Below are positions 49,007 to 60,042 of a stretch of DNA of 64,000 nt, piece after piece. The stretch lies in the NCBI GenBank assembly GCA_015056725.1, contig SVFS01000007.1:1-64000 (forward strand), written 5' to 3'. Under the pieces are notes generated by a model, which was not told the DNA's origin, did not search any database, and saw nothing but the letters and a program-made list of their open reading frames with translations. Position 1 is the first letter of the stretch, and the number at the start of each line of letters is the position of its first letter. A program made the position numbers and the translations under genes. The stretch comes from Lachnospiraceae bacterium. Lineage in GTDB: Bacteria > Bacillota > Clostridia > Lachnospirales > Lachnospiraceae.

Positions 49007-51688
49007 TCACTGTTTAGGCTGCATATAATATGCAAATCCCACCGTTCCCATACCTACGCTGCAAGCTGTCGTAAAAGACGTTTTATTTGTAATTACGTTT
49101 TCAAACGGCACACGCTTTAATATTTCCTGTTTTAGCCATTCCTGTTGTTTTACATTACATCCTACATGCGTAATAAACACAATTTCTGTATCAATCCTCT
49201 TTTTATTTAAAAAGGACAAATAAATACCCTGTCTCCATGCACTTTCCAAGGTTCCCATAAGGAAAGCATAAAATTTAGGTTTTTTTTGTTTCATACCACC
49301 ATATGGGTGCAACTGGAATATGCGGCAAGCTTTGGCTACTACTGCACTTACTCTTCCACTCTTATAGAAAATATCTGCTCCCGGCATAATAAAGCTTGTA
49401 TACACGTAGTTTTTCATGTTTTCGACTGCTTCGCACACTTCTACTACAGTTCTGCCTTCTGAAACAAGCTTGGCAGCATATAGAACCACCAGTGCCTGAC
49501 CACAAGAAATCTGACCGGAATCAATCACATGGACATGGTCAAATCCCTGGGCCGCTTCAACTGCCACACCATGACTCTTCCCTATCTTTGAGCCTAATGA
49601 AATATGAATTACTTCCTCTGCCTGCGTTAATGCTTCTGCAAAAAATCCTTCTATTTCAGCAACTGAAACTTTGTCTCCATATGCCGTACTGTTATCTGAA
49701 GTAATATACTGTGCGATACTGTCTGAATCAATTTCTCTTGTATCCGCAAAACGGCCATGTGGTGTTTTTATGTATAAATACATCAGCTTAATATCATATT
49801 TATCTAGCAATTCCTGAGGAATATCACATGTACAATCCGTTGTAATATAAATTCGTTTCCGTTTTTTCCCGGACAATTTCTGAATTTGCCCTACATTCTC
49901 CATTGTAATGCTTTCATCCTGGGTCTGTTCTATAATATCGCTTGGTAAAAACTGAAGAATTTCGCTCTCCAATGCTCTTCCCCGAATCGGTTTTTCCACA
50001 TAACCATCAAAGCCCTGCTCCAAATAAACCTGGTGTGCCCCTGAAATTGTATTTCCTGTCACGGCAATTATGGCCGAGTCTCTGCACAGTCCGTTTTCCT
50101 GTCCGCGTACAGCTTTTAAAACCTGTAACCCATTCATATCCGGCAGTAAATAATCCAGCAGAATCACATGATAAAACTTCTGTTTTGTTAATTCCAGACA
50201 TTCCATGCCATTTGCAACTGTATCCACCTGTACTTTTGTGGAGGCAAGAAGTCTGGATATTACCATTCGGTTCATGTTACTATCATCTACCACCAGTATT
50301 CTGGCTTCCGGAGCTGCAAATAATGGTTTGTATTCCACCTGTGTATCCTGCAGCTTGTCTTGATACGCAATACTTCCAAGTGGAGATTTATCTATAATTT
50401 TCTGCTTGAGTATAATCGTAAAAATTGTTCCCTTGCGATAAATACTGTCCACCAGTATTTCTCCATCCATCATGTCTATCAGCTGTTTCGTAATGGCAAG
50501 TCCCAATCCGGTGCCCAGTATACGTTTATTCTGTGCTTCATCATATCGATTAAAGGCATCATAAATCCCTTCCAAATTTTCTTTGCGGATTCCAATACCT
50601 GTATCTGCCACCTTAATTTTTAAGGTTACCAGATTATCCATATATTCTTCACCCGCTACAGAAAGTGTTACAGAGCCTTCTTCCGTATATTTAATCGCAT
50701 TATCCAATATATTGAGCAGCACCTGTTTGATACGTTTCTCATCACCGTTCAAAACACTTGGAAGATTTTTATCAATATCAATATACACATCCAGATTTTT
50801 CTTATCTGCCTGTACCCGTACAAGATCAAGCAGACTTTTCATCACTTCTCCCAAATGATAATCCACAGGAACCAGATGCATTTTACTCATTTCCATCTGT
50901 GAAAAATCCAAAATATCATTCACCTGGTTAAACAGCATATTGCTGGCAAGCTGAATATCCCGTGCATATTCACGTACTTCTTCCTGTTCACTATAACGTA
51001 AAATCAGTTCATTAAGTCCCATGATAGCATTAATAGGTGTACGGATTTCGTGACTCATATTTGCAAAAAATATATCTTTGGATTCACTGCTTTTTTCCAG
51101 TTCTTCTTTCTGTCGCAAATTCAGTTCGTGTTCCTTTTCAAAAAGTCTCATATGAATCTGGAAAATCGTTCCGGCTATAAAGCTCACTACTATCAAAGCA
51201 AAAAACGAGTCAATATACACCATTTCTCTTGAGTTTATGGAAACCAGTAATTCCGGATTTCTATAGGCAATCACATAAATGGATGCATAGCTTATTACTG
51301 CCAGTGTCAAAAAAACTGCCAGCGTTTTTCCCCTGAACATAATAAATATGTACAGCAGTCCAAGGGCAAGCCAAATAGGACTTCCGCCATTTACGCCATC
51401 GTTCATTAAAAACATAATCGGAAAGACTAAAACGATAACAATAAGTCCGGATGCTTTAGCTGCTTTTTCATATATATGATATTTGTAGGATGCACGCAAT
51501 GAAAAGATAATGATCAAAAGCATAGCTAGCATAACAGGTAACATAATCTTTGATTCCCCTGTCATGATAATTCTTTCCATCATCCCCAAAAACACGGCTA
51601 TACCACCCATTTGAATAACAGAACGGAGCATTCTCTCCTTTAAATCATATTCACCAACCGGGAAGGGCTTAAAAAATTTTCTCCACAT
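49007..51688 (-). CDS. Membrane hybrid histidine kinase-receiver-DegV fusion protein
   Basis: FANMSHEIRTPINAIMGLNELILRY; GTGLGLAITKQLIDMMDG; ILVVDDSNMNRMVISRLL; YITTDCTCDIPQELLDKYDIKLMYLYI...VHVIDSGQISCGQALVVLYAAKL...GMGTVGFAYY. Confidence 0.92.
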   Translation of the reverse strand: MWRKFFKPFPVGEYDLKERMLRSVIQMGGIAVFLGMMERIIMTGESKIMLPVMLAMLLIIIFSLRASYKYHIYEKAAKASGLIVIVLVFPIMFLMNDGVNGGSPIWLALGLLYIFIMFRGKTLAVFLTLAVISYASIYVIAYRNPELLVSINSREMVYIDSFFALIVVSFIAGTIFQIHMRLFEKEHELNLRQKEELEKSSESKDIFFANMSHEIRTPINAIMGLNELILRYSEQEEVREYARDIQLASNMLFNQVNDILDFSQMEMSKMHLVPVDYHLGEVMKSLLDLVRVQADKKNLDVYIDIDKNLPSVLNGDEKRIKQVLLNILDNAIKYTEEGSVTLSVAGEEYMDNLVTLKIKVADTGIGIRKENLEGIYDAFNRYDEAQNKRILGTGLGLAITKQLIDMMDGEILVDSIYRKGTIFTIILKQKIIDKSPLGSIAYQDKLQDTQVEYKPLFAAPEARILVVDDSNMNRMVISRLLASTKVQVDTVANGMECLELTKQKFYHVILLDYLLPDMNGLQVLKAVRGQENGLCRDSAIIAVTGNTISGAHQVYLEQGFDGYVEKPIRGRALESEILQFLPSDIIEQTQDESITMENVGQIQKLSGKKRKRIYITTDCTCDIPQELLDKYDIKLMYLYIKTPHGRFADTREIDSDSIAQYITSDNSTAYGDKVSVAEIEGFFAEALTQAEEVIHISLGSKIGKSHGVAVEAAQGFDHVHVIDSGQISCGQALVVLYAAKLVSEGRTVVEVCEAVENMKNYVYTSFIMPGADIFYKSGRVSAVVAKACRIFQLHPYGGMKQKKPKFYAFLMGTLESAWRQGIYLSFLNKKRIDTEIVFITHVGCNVKQQEWLKQEILKRVPFENVITNKTSFTTACSVGMGTVGFAYYMQPKQ

Positions 51689-54418
51689 CTATGAATTCTC
51701 CTTACTATCTGCTTCTGTTTTCCAGCGCATTACCATATCTACCGCCGAAAAGAAGTCTGACATCTCAACTTTCTTTTTGACAGGTTCCAAAGTTTTCTTC
51801 ATAGATTGCCCTTTGTACTGATATGCCTCCAACTCTTCTATTACTTCAAGAAGAATTTCTCCGTCCAGTGCATACATGGCATCTTCCATGTTTTTAACTG
51901 CTTTTTCCAATTCTTCCGGTTTCAGTTCCGGAAGTGCTTTCACATCACTCTCTTCGTCCTGTGCCTGCGGACAAATAATTTTATTCTTTTTCATTCGTTC
52001 AAATAAATTTTCATATTCTGTCATCAGTTCCTGGTGATGCTCTTCTATATAGGAAATGCGGTTTTCTTTTCCTGCCATTTCCAGGGCTTTTGCCATATCC
52101 GATATTTTTGTGGCACCTATACTAAACAAAGCACTCTTTAGCCCATGTACTGCGATAGTGTAATTTTTCCAATCCTGTTTCGCAAAGGATTCTCTGGCAA
52201 GTGCTGCTGTATTGTTATAATCTCTGCAGCATGCCTGCAATACACTGATGTAAGCAGTTCTTCCATTGCAATACCGCATTCCCTGTTTAACATCGAGCCC
52301 TTCGATACCATCAATATCATCCGACTGTTCCTGTTTTAAAACCTCTTCTTTTACATCTGTCTGATTCATAACAATCTTTTCTTTCGGAAGAATTCTTTTT
52401 ATGATTCGTTCCAATACTGAACGCTCTACCGGTTTTTCCATAAAATCATCAAACCCCTCTGTTATTAATGCTTCTCTTGTTCCTGCCACTGTATTCGCTG
52501 TCACTGCCACAATCGGAACCTTGGCATAATAATTTCCTATCATCGCCCTGATTGCATGTAGAGTTTCCACACCATCCATTTCAGGCATCATATGATCCAT
52601 AAATACAAAATCATAATCCGAAGTAACAATCTTCTGTAAAGCTTCCTTACCACTTGCCGCAGTTGTTACTTTTATATTGTAATAGCCTAATATATCCTCC
52701 ATCACGCGGATATTCATACGATTATCATCCACAACAAGTACGTGTGCATTCTTTGTTGTAAATTCCTCCGTAATTAACTGATATCCTTCTCTCTCTCCCT
52801 CATATGTATTATTGAGAACAGATACAATGGAAAGAATATGGAATGGTTTATATATTTTCAGTATTTTCTGACTGTCAATATATTTTTCTTCGAATCGGTT
52901 CAGAACAACCGCAACATTGGTCTTTCCAGCCAATTCATCAAAATATTCCTTATCTTTTTTATATTCCACAACACTGATAAAAATATGGGAAAACCGTTCT
53001 GCGGATTCTCTCCTCTGTAATTCTGCCAGATTACGACAAATATGACATTTACCACGAAGCTGCTCTACCATGTTTACAATCATCGCCGTATATTCATCAC
53101 GGATTGCCACATTATCAAACTGCTCCATATCAATATAGGTTGCAACTTTGATGGCACGTCTGTCCTGCAGCATTGCAATCGGTGTCTCATCCAGCACTTT
53201 TTGTGGTACAACCACCTGTACTGTCGTTCCTTTTCCAACCTTACTCTTAATCGTAATGGCACCACCCATTTTGCGTATCAAAGCATTGGATATGGCAAGA
53301 CCAAGCCCAAGTCCTCCTTCCTGACGCTTACGACTGGCATCTACCTGATTAAAGCTTGTAAATATTTTTTCAAGGTTACTTTCACTAATGCCAATTCCGG
53401 TATCTTTTACCGAAACAACCAGATTAACACCATATTCTTCTTTTCGGTAACCAATCTGCAGAATCACCCCGCCTGTTTCTGTAAATTTCACCGCATTATC
53501 CACGAGATTCATAACAATACGACGAAGCTTCTTTTCATCCCCCAATAAAACAGACGGCATTGTTGCATCGCAATTCACAATTAATTCCAAATTCTTTTCA
53601 TTTTTCTTCGCCATTGTCATGCCGATGACATCGTTAATTGTGGTAGTTATATTGTAATCCTCTTCCTCTAATTCGATTTTTCCGGTCTGCAGCTCCGAAA
53701 AATCAAGGATGTTACTTACAACTCCCATAAGGTTACGCCCTGCCATCTGCATGCTTATAACATTTTCTTTTATCTGCTCAGGTAACTCTTCCCGCAAAAT
53801 GATTTCACTCATGCCACAGATTGTATTAATCGGTGTGCGGATTTCATGACTTACATTTGCCACAAAATCATTCTTGCCGCTTTGTGCTATTTTCAGCTCT
53901 TCAATTACATTCAAAAGCTGTTCACTTCCCAAACGGTTCCGCTTCGTCCATACATAAATCGTATACTGTAACAACAGTACATTTGCCAGTTGTGAGCACG
54001 CTATCGGTAAATTTGCTGCTGTAATCGTTTTAACAATCCAAACATGATATAGAAAAATGCACGCAATTGGCAACAACGTTATATAAATCAGACCTTCTAT
54101 ACCAATTAAGCCAAGCAGAACAACAAATACCATAAACGTAGGAATTGCATCCTGAAATTCTTTTGTATGAACTGCATACAAAACTACACTTACCTGCATC
54201 AGTACAGCCAAAATCTTCATACGTATTGCATATGTCTTATATTTGCCAATATACATAAAGTACGCAATCAATAAACCTACTACCCAAACCACATCATTGA
54301 TTTCCGCCCATTGATTGGTATCTGAAATTAGCATAAGTGTGCTTGTATATAACGTGTAAATTCCTAATAGAAATCTTTCAATTGCCTTTTCGTTAGCTGC
54401 ATATGTCATTTCTACCAT
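51689..54418 (-). CDS. Membrane hybrid histidine kinase with receiver and HPt domains
   Basis: FVANVSHEIRTPINTICGMSEI; GLGLGLAISNALIRKMGG; VLVVDDNRMNIRVMEDIL; AVHGLKSALFSIGA (HPt). Confidence 0.93.
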   Translation of the reverse strand: MVEMTYAANEKAIERFLLGIYTLYTSTLMLISDTNQWAEINDVVWVVGLLIAYFMYIGKYKTYAIRMKILAVLMQVSVVLYAVHTKEFQDAIPTFMVFVVLLGLIGIEGLIYITLLPIACIFLYHVWIVKTITAANLPIACSQLANVLLLQYTIYVWTKRNRLGSEQLLNVIEELKIAQSGKNDFVANVSHEIRTPINTICGMSEIILREELPEQIKENVISMQMAGRNLMGVVSNILDFSELQTGKIELEEEDYNITTTINDVIGMTMAKKNEKNLELIVNCDATMPSVLLGDEKKLRRIVMNLVDNAVKFTETGGVILQIGYRKEEYGVNLVVSVKDTGIGISESNLEKIFTSFNQVDASRKRQEGGLGLGLAISNALIRKMGGAITIKSKVGKGTTVQVVVPQKVLDETPIAMLQDRRAIKVATYIDMEQFDNVAIRDEYTAMIVNMVEQLRGKCHICRNLAELQRRESAERFSHIFISVVEYKKDKEYFDELAGKTNVAVVLNRFEEKYIDSQKILKIYKPFHILSIVSVLNNTYEGEREGYQLITEEFTTKNAHVLVVDDNRMNIRVMEDILGYYNIKVTTAASGKEALQKIVTSDYDFVFMDHMMPEMDGVETLHAIRAMIGNYYAKVPIVAVTANTVAGTREALITEGFDDFMEKPVERSVLERIIKRILPKEKIVMNQTDVKEEVLKQEQSDDIDGIEGLDVKQGMRYCNGRTAYISVLQACCRDYNNTAALARESFAKQDWKNYTIAVHGLKSALFSIGATKISDMAKALEMAGKENRISYIEEHHQELMTEYENLFERMKKNKIICPQAQDEESDVKALPELKPEELEKAVKNMEDAMYALDGEILLEVIEELEAYQYKGQSMKKTLEPVKKKVEMSDFFSAVDMVMRWKTEADSKENS

Positions 54419-54462
54419 ATAGCAAATCTCCCATAGAATCAGAACTTATATCCGGAAAACAG

Positions 54463-54496
54463 CATACCGGCATCTGGAACATCCAGTGCCGGTATG
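54463..54496. other. Intra-operon hairpin between MCP and kinase genes
   Basis: CATACCGGCA-TCTGGA-ACA-TCCAG-TGCCGGTATG. Confidence 0.75.
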
Positions 54497-54516
54497 ACTT
54501 TTACCATTTGCAGGAT

Positions 54517-55881
54517 TTAATATTTTCCAAATCCATCTCCTAAAGAAATGATATTTTCATTATCGGATGAACCATAACGGCGTACTGCACTTGTTGTAGT
54601 TTCTGCGTATACATCACTATCATCACCCAATTTATATACGGAAATAAGTTCACGCATAAGATTTGCCTGATCGGATAATTCCACACTTGCTGCTGCACAT
54701 TCTTCGCTTGTTGCAGAGTTTGTCTGTACAACCTGAGATACCTGTTCAATAGCACGGTCAATCTGTGCAATTGCTGTTGCCTGATAGTTAGATGCTTCTG
54801 CGATTTCGTTTACAATGCTTTCACTTTCTTTTACTACTACAGAAATTTCTTCTAATGCGATTGCTGTTGTATTAGCAATTTCAGAACCGATTTCTACTTT
54901 TTTGATCGTATCCTCTATCATATCTGCTGTTTCTGCCGCTGCTGCCGCACTCTTAGCTGCAAGATTACGCACTTCTTCTGCTACTACTGCGAAACCTTTA
55001 CCTGCATCCCCTGCTCTTGCTGCTTCAACAGCTGCATTTAATGCCAGAATATTTGTCTGGAACGCGATATCATCAATCACTTTAATAATCTTAGAAATGT
55101 TTTCGGAAGCATCATTGATTTCAAGCATTGCTTCTACCATACGGTGCATTTCCTCGTTACCTTTTTTCACTTCTGCGATTGTTTTTGCCATCATGTTAGC
55201 TGCTTCATTTGCCTGTGAAGCATTCTGTTTTGTTTTTTCTGCCACGTCATCGATAGAAGCTGTAATCTCTTCGATTGCGCTTGCCTGTTCTGTAGAACCC
55301 TGTGCCAATGCTTCTGATGCACTTGCTACCTGGGAAGAACTTGTACTTACCTGATAAGCAGCCTCCTTAATATTGGTTAATGTTTTCTTGTTTTTTGTCA
55401 CCATCTGATGCAGTGCAATACCCATAACATCGCCTTCACTCCTTGGGACAATGTCTACAGTCATATTACCGTTTGCAACCTGTGCTGCAATTTCTGCCTG
55501 CTCACGTGTACTGTCGATTACTTTCTGGAAGTCATCCATTACTTCTCCGAATTCATCGTTATTTCTTTTTTCAATTGCTAAATTCACTTCGCCAACTACC
55601 ATTGCATCCGCTACATTCTTCAAGTCTTTACAGCTTGAAGTAATCGTTTTTGTTATAACAATCGAAATACCACTTATACAAACTACCATTGCGATAAATA
55701 TAATTGCTGTAGCCGTTGCATAGCTGCTCAAGTAAGCATCCTGGCGATCTGCCGGTAATGATATGATTGTAGATGCCGTTGTATAACCGCTATACAATAA
55801 AAAGATTGTTAAAACACCTATAATTATGTAACTGATTGTCATTTTAGTACGTATTTTCACATTTTTATTAAGTTCTTTCAT
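54517..55881 (-). CDS. Methyl-accepting chemotaxis protein with very short extracytoplasmic loop
   Basis: [42 protein letters not shown]; two TM segments separated by ~20-25 aa. Confidence 0.95.
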   Translation of the reverse strand: MKELNKNVKIRTKMTISYIIIGVLTIFLLYSGYTTASTIISLPADRQDAYLSSYATATAIIFIAMVVCISGISIVITKTITSSCKDLKNVADAMVVGEVNLAIEKRNNDEFGEVMDDFQKVIDSTREQAEIAAQVANGNMTVDIVPRSEGDVMGIALHQMVTKNKKTLTNIKEAAYQVSTSSSQVASASEALAQGSTEQASAIEEITASIDDVAEKTKQNASQANEAANMMAKTIAEVKKGNEEMHRMVEAMLEINDASENISKIIKVIDDIAFQTNILALNAAVEAARAGDAGKGFAVVAEEVRNLAAKSAAAAAETADMIEDTIKKVEIGSEIANTTAIALEEISVVVKESESIVNEIAEASNYQATAIAQIDRAIEQVSQVVQTNSATSEECAAASVELSDQANLMRELISVYKLGDDSDVYAETTTSAVRRYGSSDNENIISLGDGFGKY

Positions 55882-55892
55882 TACTGTTCTCC

Positions 55893-56390
55893 TTATTCTT
55901 CCGTGTTCTCTTCTATTGCCTGTTCCATCACTGTGATGTCTTCATCTTTAAGGATTCTGTCCGGGTCCACCAACAGTTTTACACTATCGCCAACTTTACC
56001 GATGGCATAGACATACTTGTTTTGAACCTTTTCGTCACCGCCGATTACAATAGATGGTGGCGGAAGAATATCCTCTTCTTTAATTTCTACTACTTCAGCA
56101 ATCTTTTCTACAATCAAACCTACTACTATATCATTTACATTTACAATGATTATACAGGTCCTGTCTGTATATTCTATAGGTTCCTGTTTGAAACGGATTC
56201 TCACGTCAATAACCGGTATGATTTTACCTCTCAGATTAATTAATCCTTTGATATAATCATCACTTTCCGGTATCTCTGTTATTTCCTGATGTACAATGAT
56301 CTCGTTTACATATTCAATTTTCAGACCAAAGTACTCATTTCCTGACTTAAACGTCACATATTTGTTACGCTGTTTTTCATTTACACTCAT
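55893..56390 (-). CDS. cheW: Chemotaxis coupling protein CheW
   Basis: [22 protein letters not shown]...[22 protein letters not shown]. Confidence 0.94.
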   Translation of the reverse strand: MSVNEKQRNKYVTFKSGNEYFGLKIEYVNEIIVHQEITEIPESDDYIKGLINLRGKIIPVIDVRIRFKQEPIEYTDRTCIIIVNVNDIVVGLIVEKIAEVVEIKEEDILPPPSIVIGGDEKVQNKYVYAIGKVGDSVKLLVDPDRILKDEDITVMEQAIEENTEE

Positions 56391-56411
56391 CTGTACCTTT
56401 GTCCTTTCTAT

Positions 56412-58568
56412 TTATTTAGTCAATGCTCCCACATCTAAAATCAATGCGATACTGCCGTCACCAAGCTGCGTACATCCTGATAACCCTTTTACTTTCTTTA
56501 CATAATCCGGAATCGGTTTGACTACAATTTCCTGTTTACCTACCAGATCATCTACTACAAGACAGATAACCTGCTCTTCTATTTCTACAAGTACAAACAT
56601 TGCCTTTTCCATATCCAGCTTATAGTCTGATAACTGATACCATTCCCCTACCCGGAGTACCGGATAACATTCTCCGCGAACCATCACCAGTTCCTGACCA
56701 TCCGGTTTCATAACAAGCATATCCTGCTGGGCACGCATAAACTCTTTTACTAAATTCGTTTCAAGTACAAAGGCTGATTTACCAACTTTCATAACGATAC
56801 CATCAATAATGGCAAGAGTTAACGGAATTTTCATAATCATCTGGCTGCCTTGTCCAAGAACACTTTCTATTTCAAGACTTCCACCGATTGCCTGAAGATT
56901 GGATACTACCACGTCCATTCCCACACCACGTCCGGAATACTCAGTTACTGCTTCCTTCGTGGAAAATCCAGGTAATGTAATTAACTGGAATACTTCTTTG
57001 TCCGTATATTCCTTATCCAGTTTGTATGGATCCAGCAATTCATTTTTTCTGGCTTTTGCCAGAATCTTGGCTCTATCCAGCCCTTTTCCGTTATCCTGAA
57101 CAGTAATCCAGATTTTACCGGATTCATTTTTAGCAGATAAGGTAATCTTTCCTTTTTCTGTTTTTCCTGCTGCCGCTCTTTCATCCGGCATTTCAATTCC
57201 ATGGTCAACCGAATTACGAACCAGATGCATCAATGGATCAGAAATATGTTCACTGACATTTTTATCAACTTCTGTCTGATCTCCTATCATCTCGAATTCA
57301 ATGTCTTTTCCAAGCTTACGGGATACATCGAATACAATACGGTTCATTTTCTGGAAGGTATTTGTAAGCGGTACCATACGCATACTCATAATCGTATTTT
57401 GAAGATCTGAAGAAATCTTTTTCATCTGTCTTGCCGCTTTTGTAAAATTATCCAATTTAAGCCCCGGAACCTGCAAATCCGGATTCTGCAATACTACGGA
57501 TTCTGCAATAACAAGTTCTCCGATTAAGTCCATGAGCATATCCATCTTCCGGATATCCACACTCATAAACGCAGCTTTATCGTGCTTCTTCGGCTTATCC
57601 TTGGCTAATTTCTTACCGGTACCTGGTCCTTTCGATTCGATAACGAAATCACCGGGTGCTATCGGTTTCTTTTCAGTCACTTCCTGCGTTGCCGGAGCCA
57701 TAATAATCATTTCTCCGCCCGCTACCGAAGTTTCTTCTATCGGTGCATCCAAATCAATTCTGATTTCGCTTCCAACACTATCAAATCCCTGCTGGAAATC
57801 TTTGGCACTGCACTCATACACATCCACCTTCTGGATATCATAGCCTTCTTGAATAATTCCACGAATATCTTCTTCTGTACATTGCGCCTGCAAAAGTATC
57901 TTGAAGCCATTTTCCAGAATTTCTTCTGCCGCACTTTCATCCGAGATGATATCCTCCGGATAATGAAGCAAATCTTCTGCTATTTCCTTCAAAGAATACA
58001 CTGCTTTATATGCATGTACATTCGCAAGAGGAAGGTCTTTCTGGAAGGTTAAGTAAATCTTATAGAAACGACTGGAGCTGCTTGCCATCGGGGCAATATA
58101 GAACTGCTGCGGTTCTACATACACATTTTCCTTAATTTCCTTTTTCGCTTCCCCTTCACCATTTTTTATTTTATTAAGAAACGCATCCAAAGCTGTTACA
58201 TAATCTTCTGCGCTTCCGTCTGCGGGTTGTCCACCCTCAATCTTTATCATTTCACTGGTAATAAAATCTACTACCTGAAGCACATGCTCAACTAACTCCA
58301 TATGCGGAACATTGTCCGGTTTGGATTCTCTAAGGTAATAAAATACGTCTTCCAGTTTGTGTGAAATTCTGGTAACTTCATCAAACATCATGACACCGGA
58401 AGAACCTTTTATCGTATGCATTGCTCTGAAGATTTCATTAATACTATCTTCGTCAAAGCACTCCTCATCCTTATATTCCAGTACAATTTCCTGAAGTCGT
58501 TCCAGCAGCTGCCCATTTTCATACAGGTATATTTCCAGCATCCCCTGTGTGCTAAAGTCTTCTGCCAT
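56412..58568 (-). CDS. cheA: Chemotaxis histidine kinase CheA
   Basis: HTIKGSSGVMMFDEVTRISHKLED; HLVRNSVDHGIE; GRGVGMDVVVSNL; C-terminal CheW-like P5. Confidence 0.96.
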   Translation of the reverse strand: MAEDFSTQGMLEIYLYENGQLLERLQEIVLEYKDEECFDEDSINEIFRAMHTIKGSSGVMMFDEVTRISHKLEDVFYYLRESKPDNVPHMELVEHVLQVVDFITSEMIKIEGGQPADGSAEDYVTALDAFLNKIKNGEGEAKKEIKENVYVEPQQFYIAPMASSSSRFYKIYLTFQKDLPLANVHAYKAVYSLKEIAEDLLHYPEDIISDESAAEEILENGFKILLQAQCTEEDIRGIIQEGYDIQKVDVYECSAKDFQQGFDSVGSEIRIDLDAPIEETSVAGGEMIIMAPATQEVTEKKPIAPGDFVIESKGPGTGKKLAKDKPKKHDKAAFMSVDIRKMDMLMDLIGELVIAESVVLQNPDLQVPGLKLDNFTKAARQMKKISSDLQNTIMSMRMVPLTNTFQKMNRIVFDVSRKLGKDIEFEMIGDQTEVDKNVSEHISDPLMHLVRNSVDHGIEMPDERAAAGKTEKGKITLSAKNESGKIWITVQDNGKGLDRAKILAKARKNELLDPYKLDKEYTDKEVFQLITLPGFSTKEAVTEYSGRGVGMDVVVSNLQAIGGSLEIESVLGQGSQMIMKIPLTLAIIDGIVMKVGKSAFVLETNLVKEFMRAQQDMLVMKPDGQELVMVRGECYPVLRVGEWYQLSDYKLDMEKAMFVLVEIEEQVICLVVDDLVGKQEIVVKPIPDYVKKVKGLSGCTQLGDGSIALILDVGALTK

Positions 58569-58584
58569 AGGAAACTCCTTTCTA

Positions 58585-58977
58585 TTAAATCAGGCCAAAT
58601 TTTTTAAGCACCTGTTCAAATCTATCCTGATCGATAGGTTTACCGGAATACACCGTACATCCCAGTTCAAATGCCATTTTTACATTACTTTCATCATTAA
58701 GTGCGGTTGTCATAATAACCTTTGCTTCTTTTTCTTTTGGTATATTCCGCTCCTTTTCAAGATTACGAATTCCCATAAGCGCCTGATAACCATCCATTGC
58801 CGGCATCATAATATCCAAACATACCAAGTCATATGGATCATCATCTTCCAATGCCATCATGAATGCATCTACTGCTTCCATGCCATCTACGGTAACATCG
58901 CATTCGCCGTATTTAGACAAGAAATTGGTCATGAACTTACGTGTTACAAAATCGTCTTCTGCTAATAATATTTTCAT
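58585..58977 (-). CDS. CheY-like response regulator
   Basis: MKILLAEDDFVTRKFMTNFL, DLVCLDIMMPAMDG. Confidence 0.93.
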   Translation of the reverse strand: MKILLAEDDFVTRKFMTNFLSKYGECDVTVDGMEAVDAFMMALEDDDPYDLVCLDIMMPAMDGYQALMGIRNLEKERNIPKEKEAKVIMTTALNDESNVKMAFELGCTVYSGKPIDQDRFEQVLKKFGLI

Positions 58978-58996
58978 AAGCTATCCCTTTCTGCCG

Positions 58997-60025
58997 TTAC
59001 ATTTTGCTAAGAAGCGAATATGTTTTCTTCGCAATGTCCGGCAATCTTTCCTGATATTCTACTGCACCGATATCATATGCCACCTTCGGCATTCCATATA
59101 CGACACAGCTGGACTCATCCTGCCCAATGGTATGGGCACCTGCATTCCTCATTGCAAGAAGTCCTTTGGAACCATCTCCCCCCATTCCTGTCAAGATAAT
59201 TCCAACTGCTTTATCTCCGGCCACTTGGGCAACAGATTCAAATAATACATCTACAGATGGGCAATGACCATTTACCTTTGGTCCCTGTCTGATAACCACC
59301 TGATATACTCCATCCTTTCGGATGATTTTCATATGGGCGTCGCCTCCCGGTGCAATCAATACCTGCCCCGGTGTCACCACATCACCGGTTTTCGCCTCTT
59401 TAACCCGAACTACACATTTCTCGTTTAAGCGATTCGCATACATTTCCGTAAACTTTGCCGGCATATGCTGTACGATTACTACCCCCGGTATATCCGTATC
59501 AAACTCTTTCAGTACCGTAGCAATCGCTTCCGTTCCTCCTGTAGAAGCTCCGATTGCCACAACAAGATCTTTCCGCTTTTCCGATAAGGTTTCTCTCGGA
59601 AGATCCAGCGGTGTTCTTTTCTTATTTCCCACTTTGGCGATAGAAGCAATCTTAACCTTAACCGCCAACTCGTTTCTCATAAAGTTATCTAACTGTGCTC
59701 TTGTTGCATTTGCCGGTTTTGCTACAAAATCTACTGCACCGGCACTCATTGCCTCGAATACCTTATCACTTAATGAACTAATCACAACTACCGGTATCGG
59801 ATGCTGTGGTATCAATCTCCGAAGAAACTCAATACCATCCATTCTCGGAAGCTCAATATCTAATGTTATTACATCCGGTCTGTGCTCAATAATTGCATCC
59901 CTTGCTTCGTACGGGTCTCTTGCTGATGCAACCACTGTAATCCCCGGATCTGCATTTAAATTTCGTACTAAAAGTTCTCTGAATAATAGAGAGTCCTCTA
60001 CTACTAACACGCGTATCTGACGCAT
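58997..60025 (-). CDS. cheB: Protein-glutamate methylesterase CheB
   Basis: VLVVEDSLLFRELL, VAIGASTGGTEAI, VQHMPAKFT, ILTGMGGDGSKGLLAMRNAGA. Confidence 0.96.
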   Translation of the reverse strand: MRQIRVLVVEDSLLFRELLVRNLNADPGITVVASARDPYEARDAIIEHRPDVITLDIELPRMDGIEFLRRLIPQHPIPVVVISSLSDKVFEAMSAGAVDFVAKPANATRAQLDNFMRNELAVKVKIASIAKVGNKKRTPLDLPRETLSEKRKDLVVAIGASTGGTEAIATVLKEFDTDIPGVVIVQHMPAKFTEMYANRLNEKCVVRVKEAKTGDVVTPGQVLIAPGGDAHMKIIRKDGVYQVVIRQGPKVNGHCPSVDVLFESVAQVAGDKAVGIILTGMGGDGSKGLLAMRNAGAHTIGQDESSCVVYGMPKVAYDIGAVEYQERLPDIAKKTYSLLSKM

Positions 60026-60042
60026 ACACGATTTCCCCTTTC

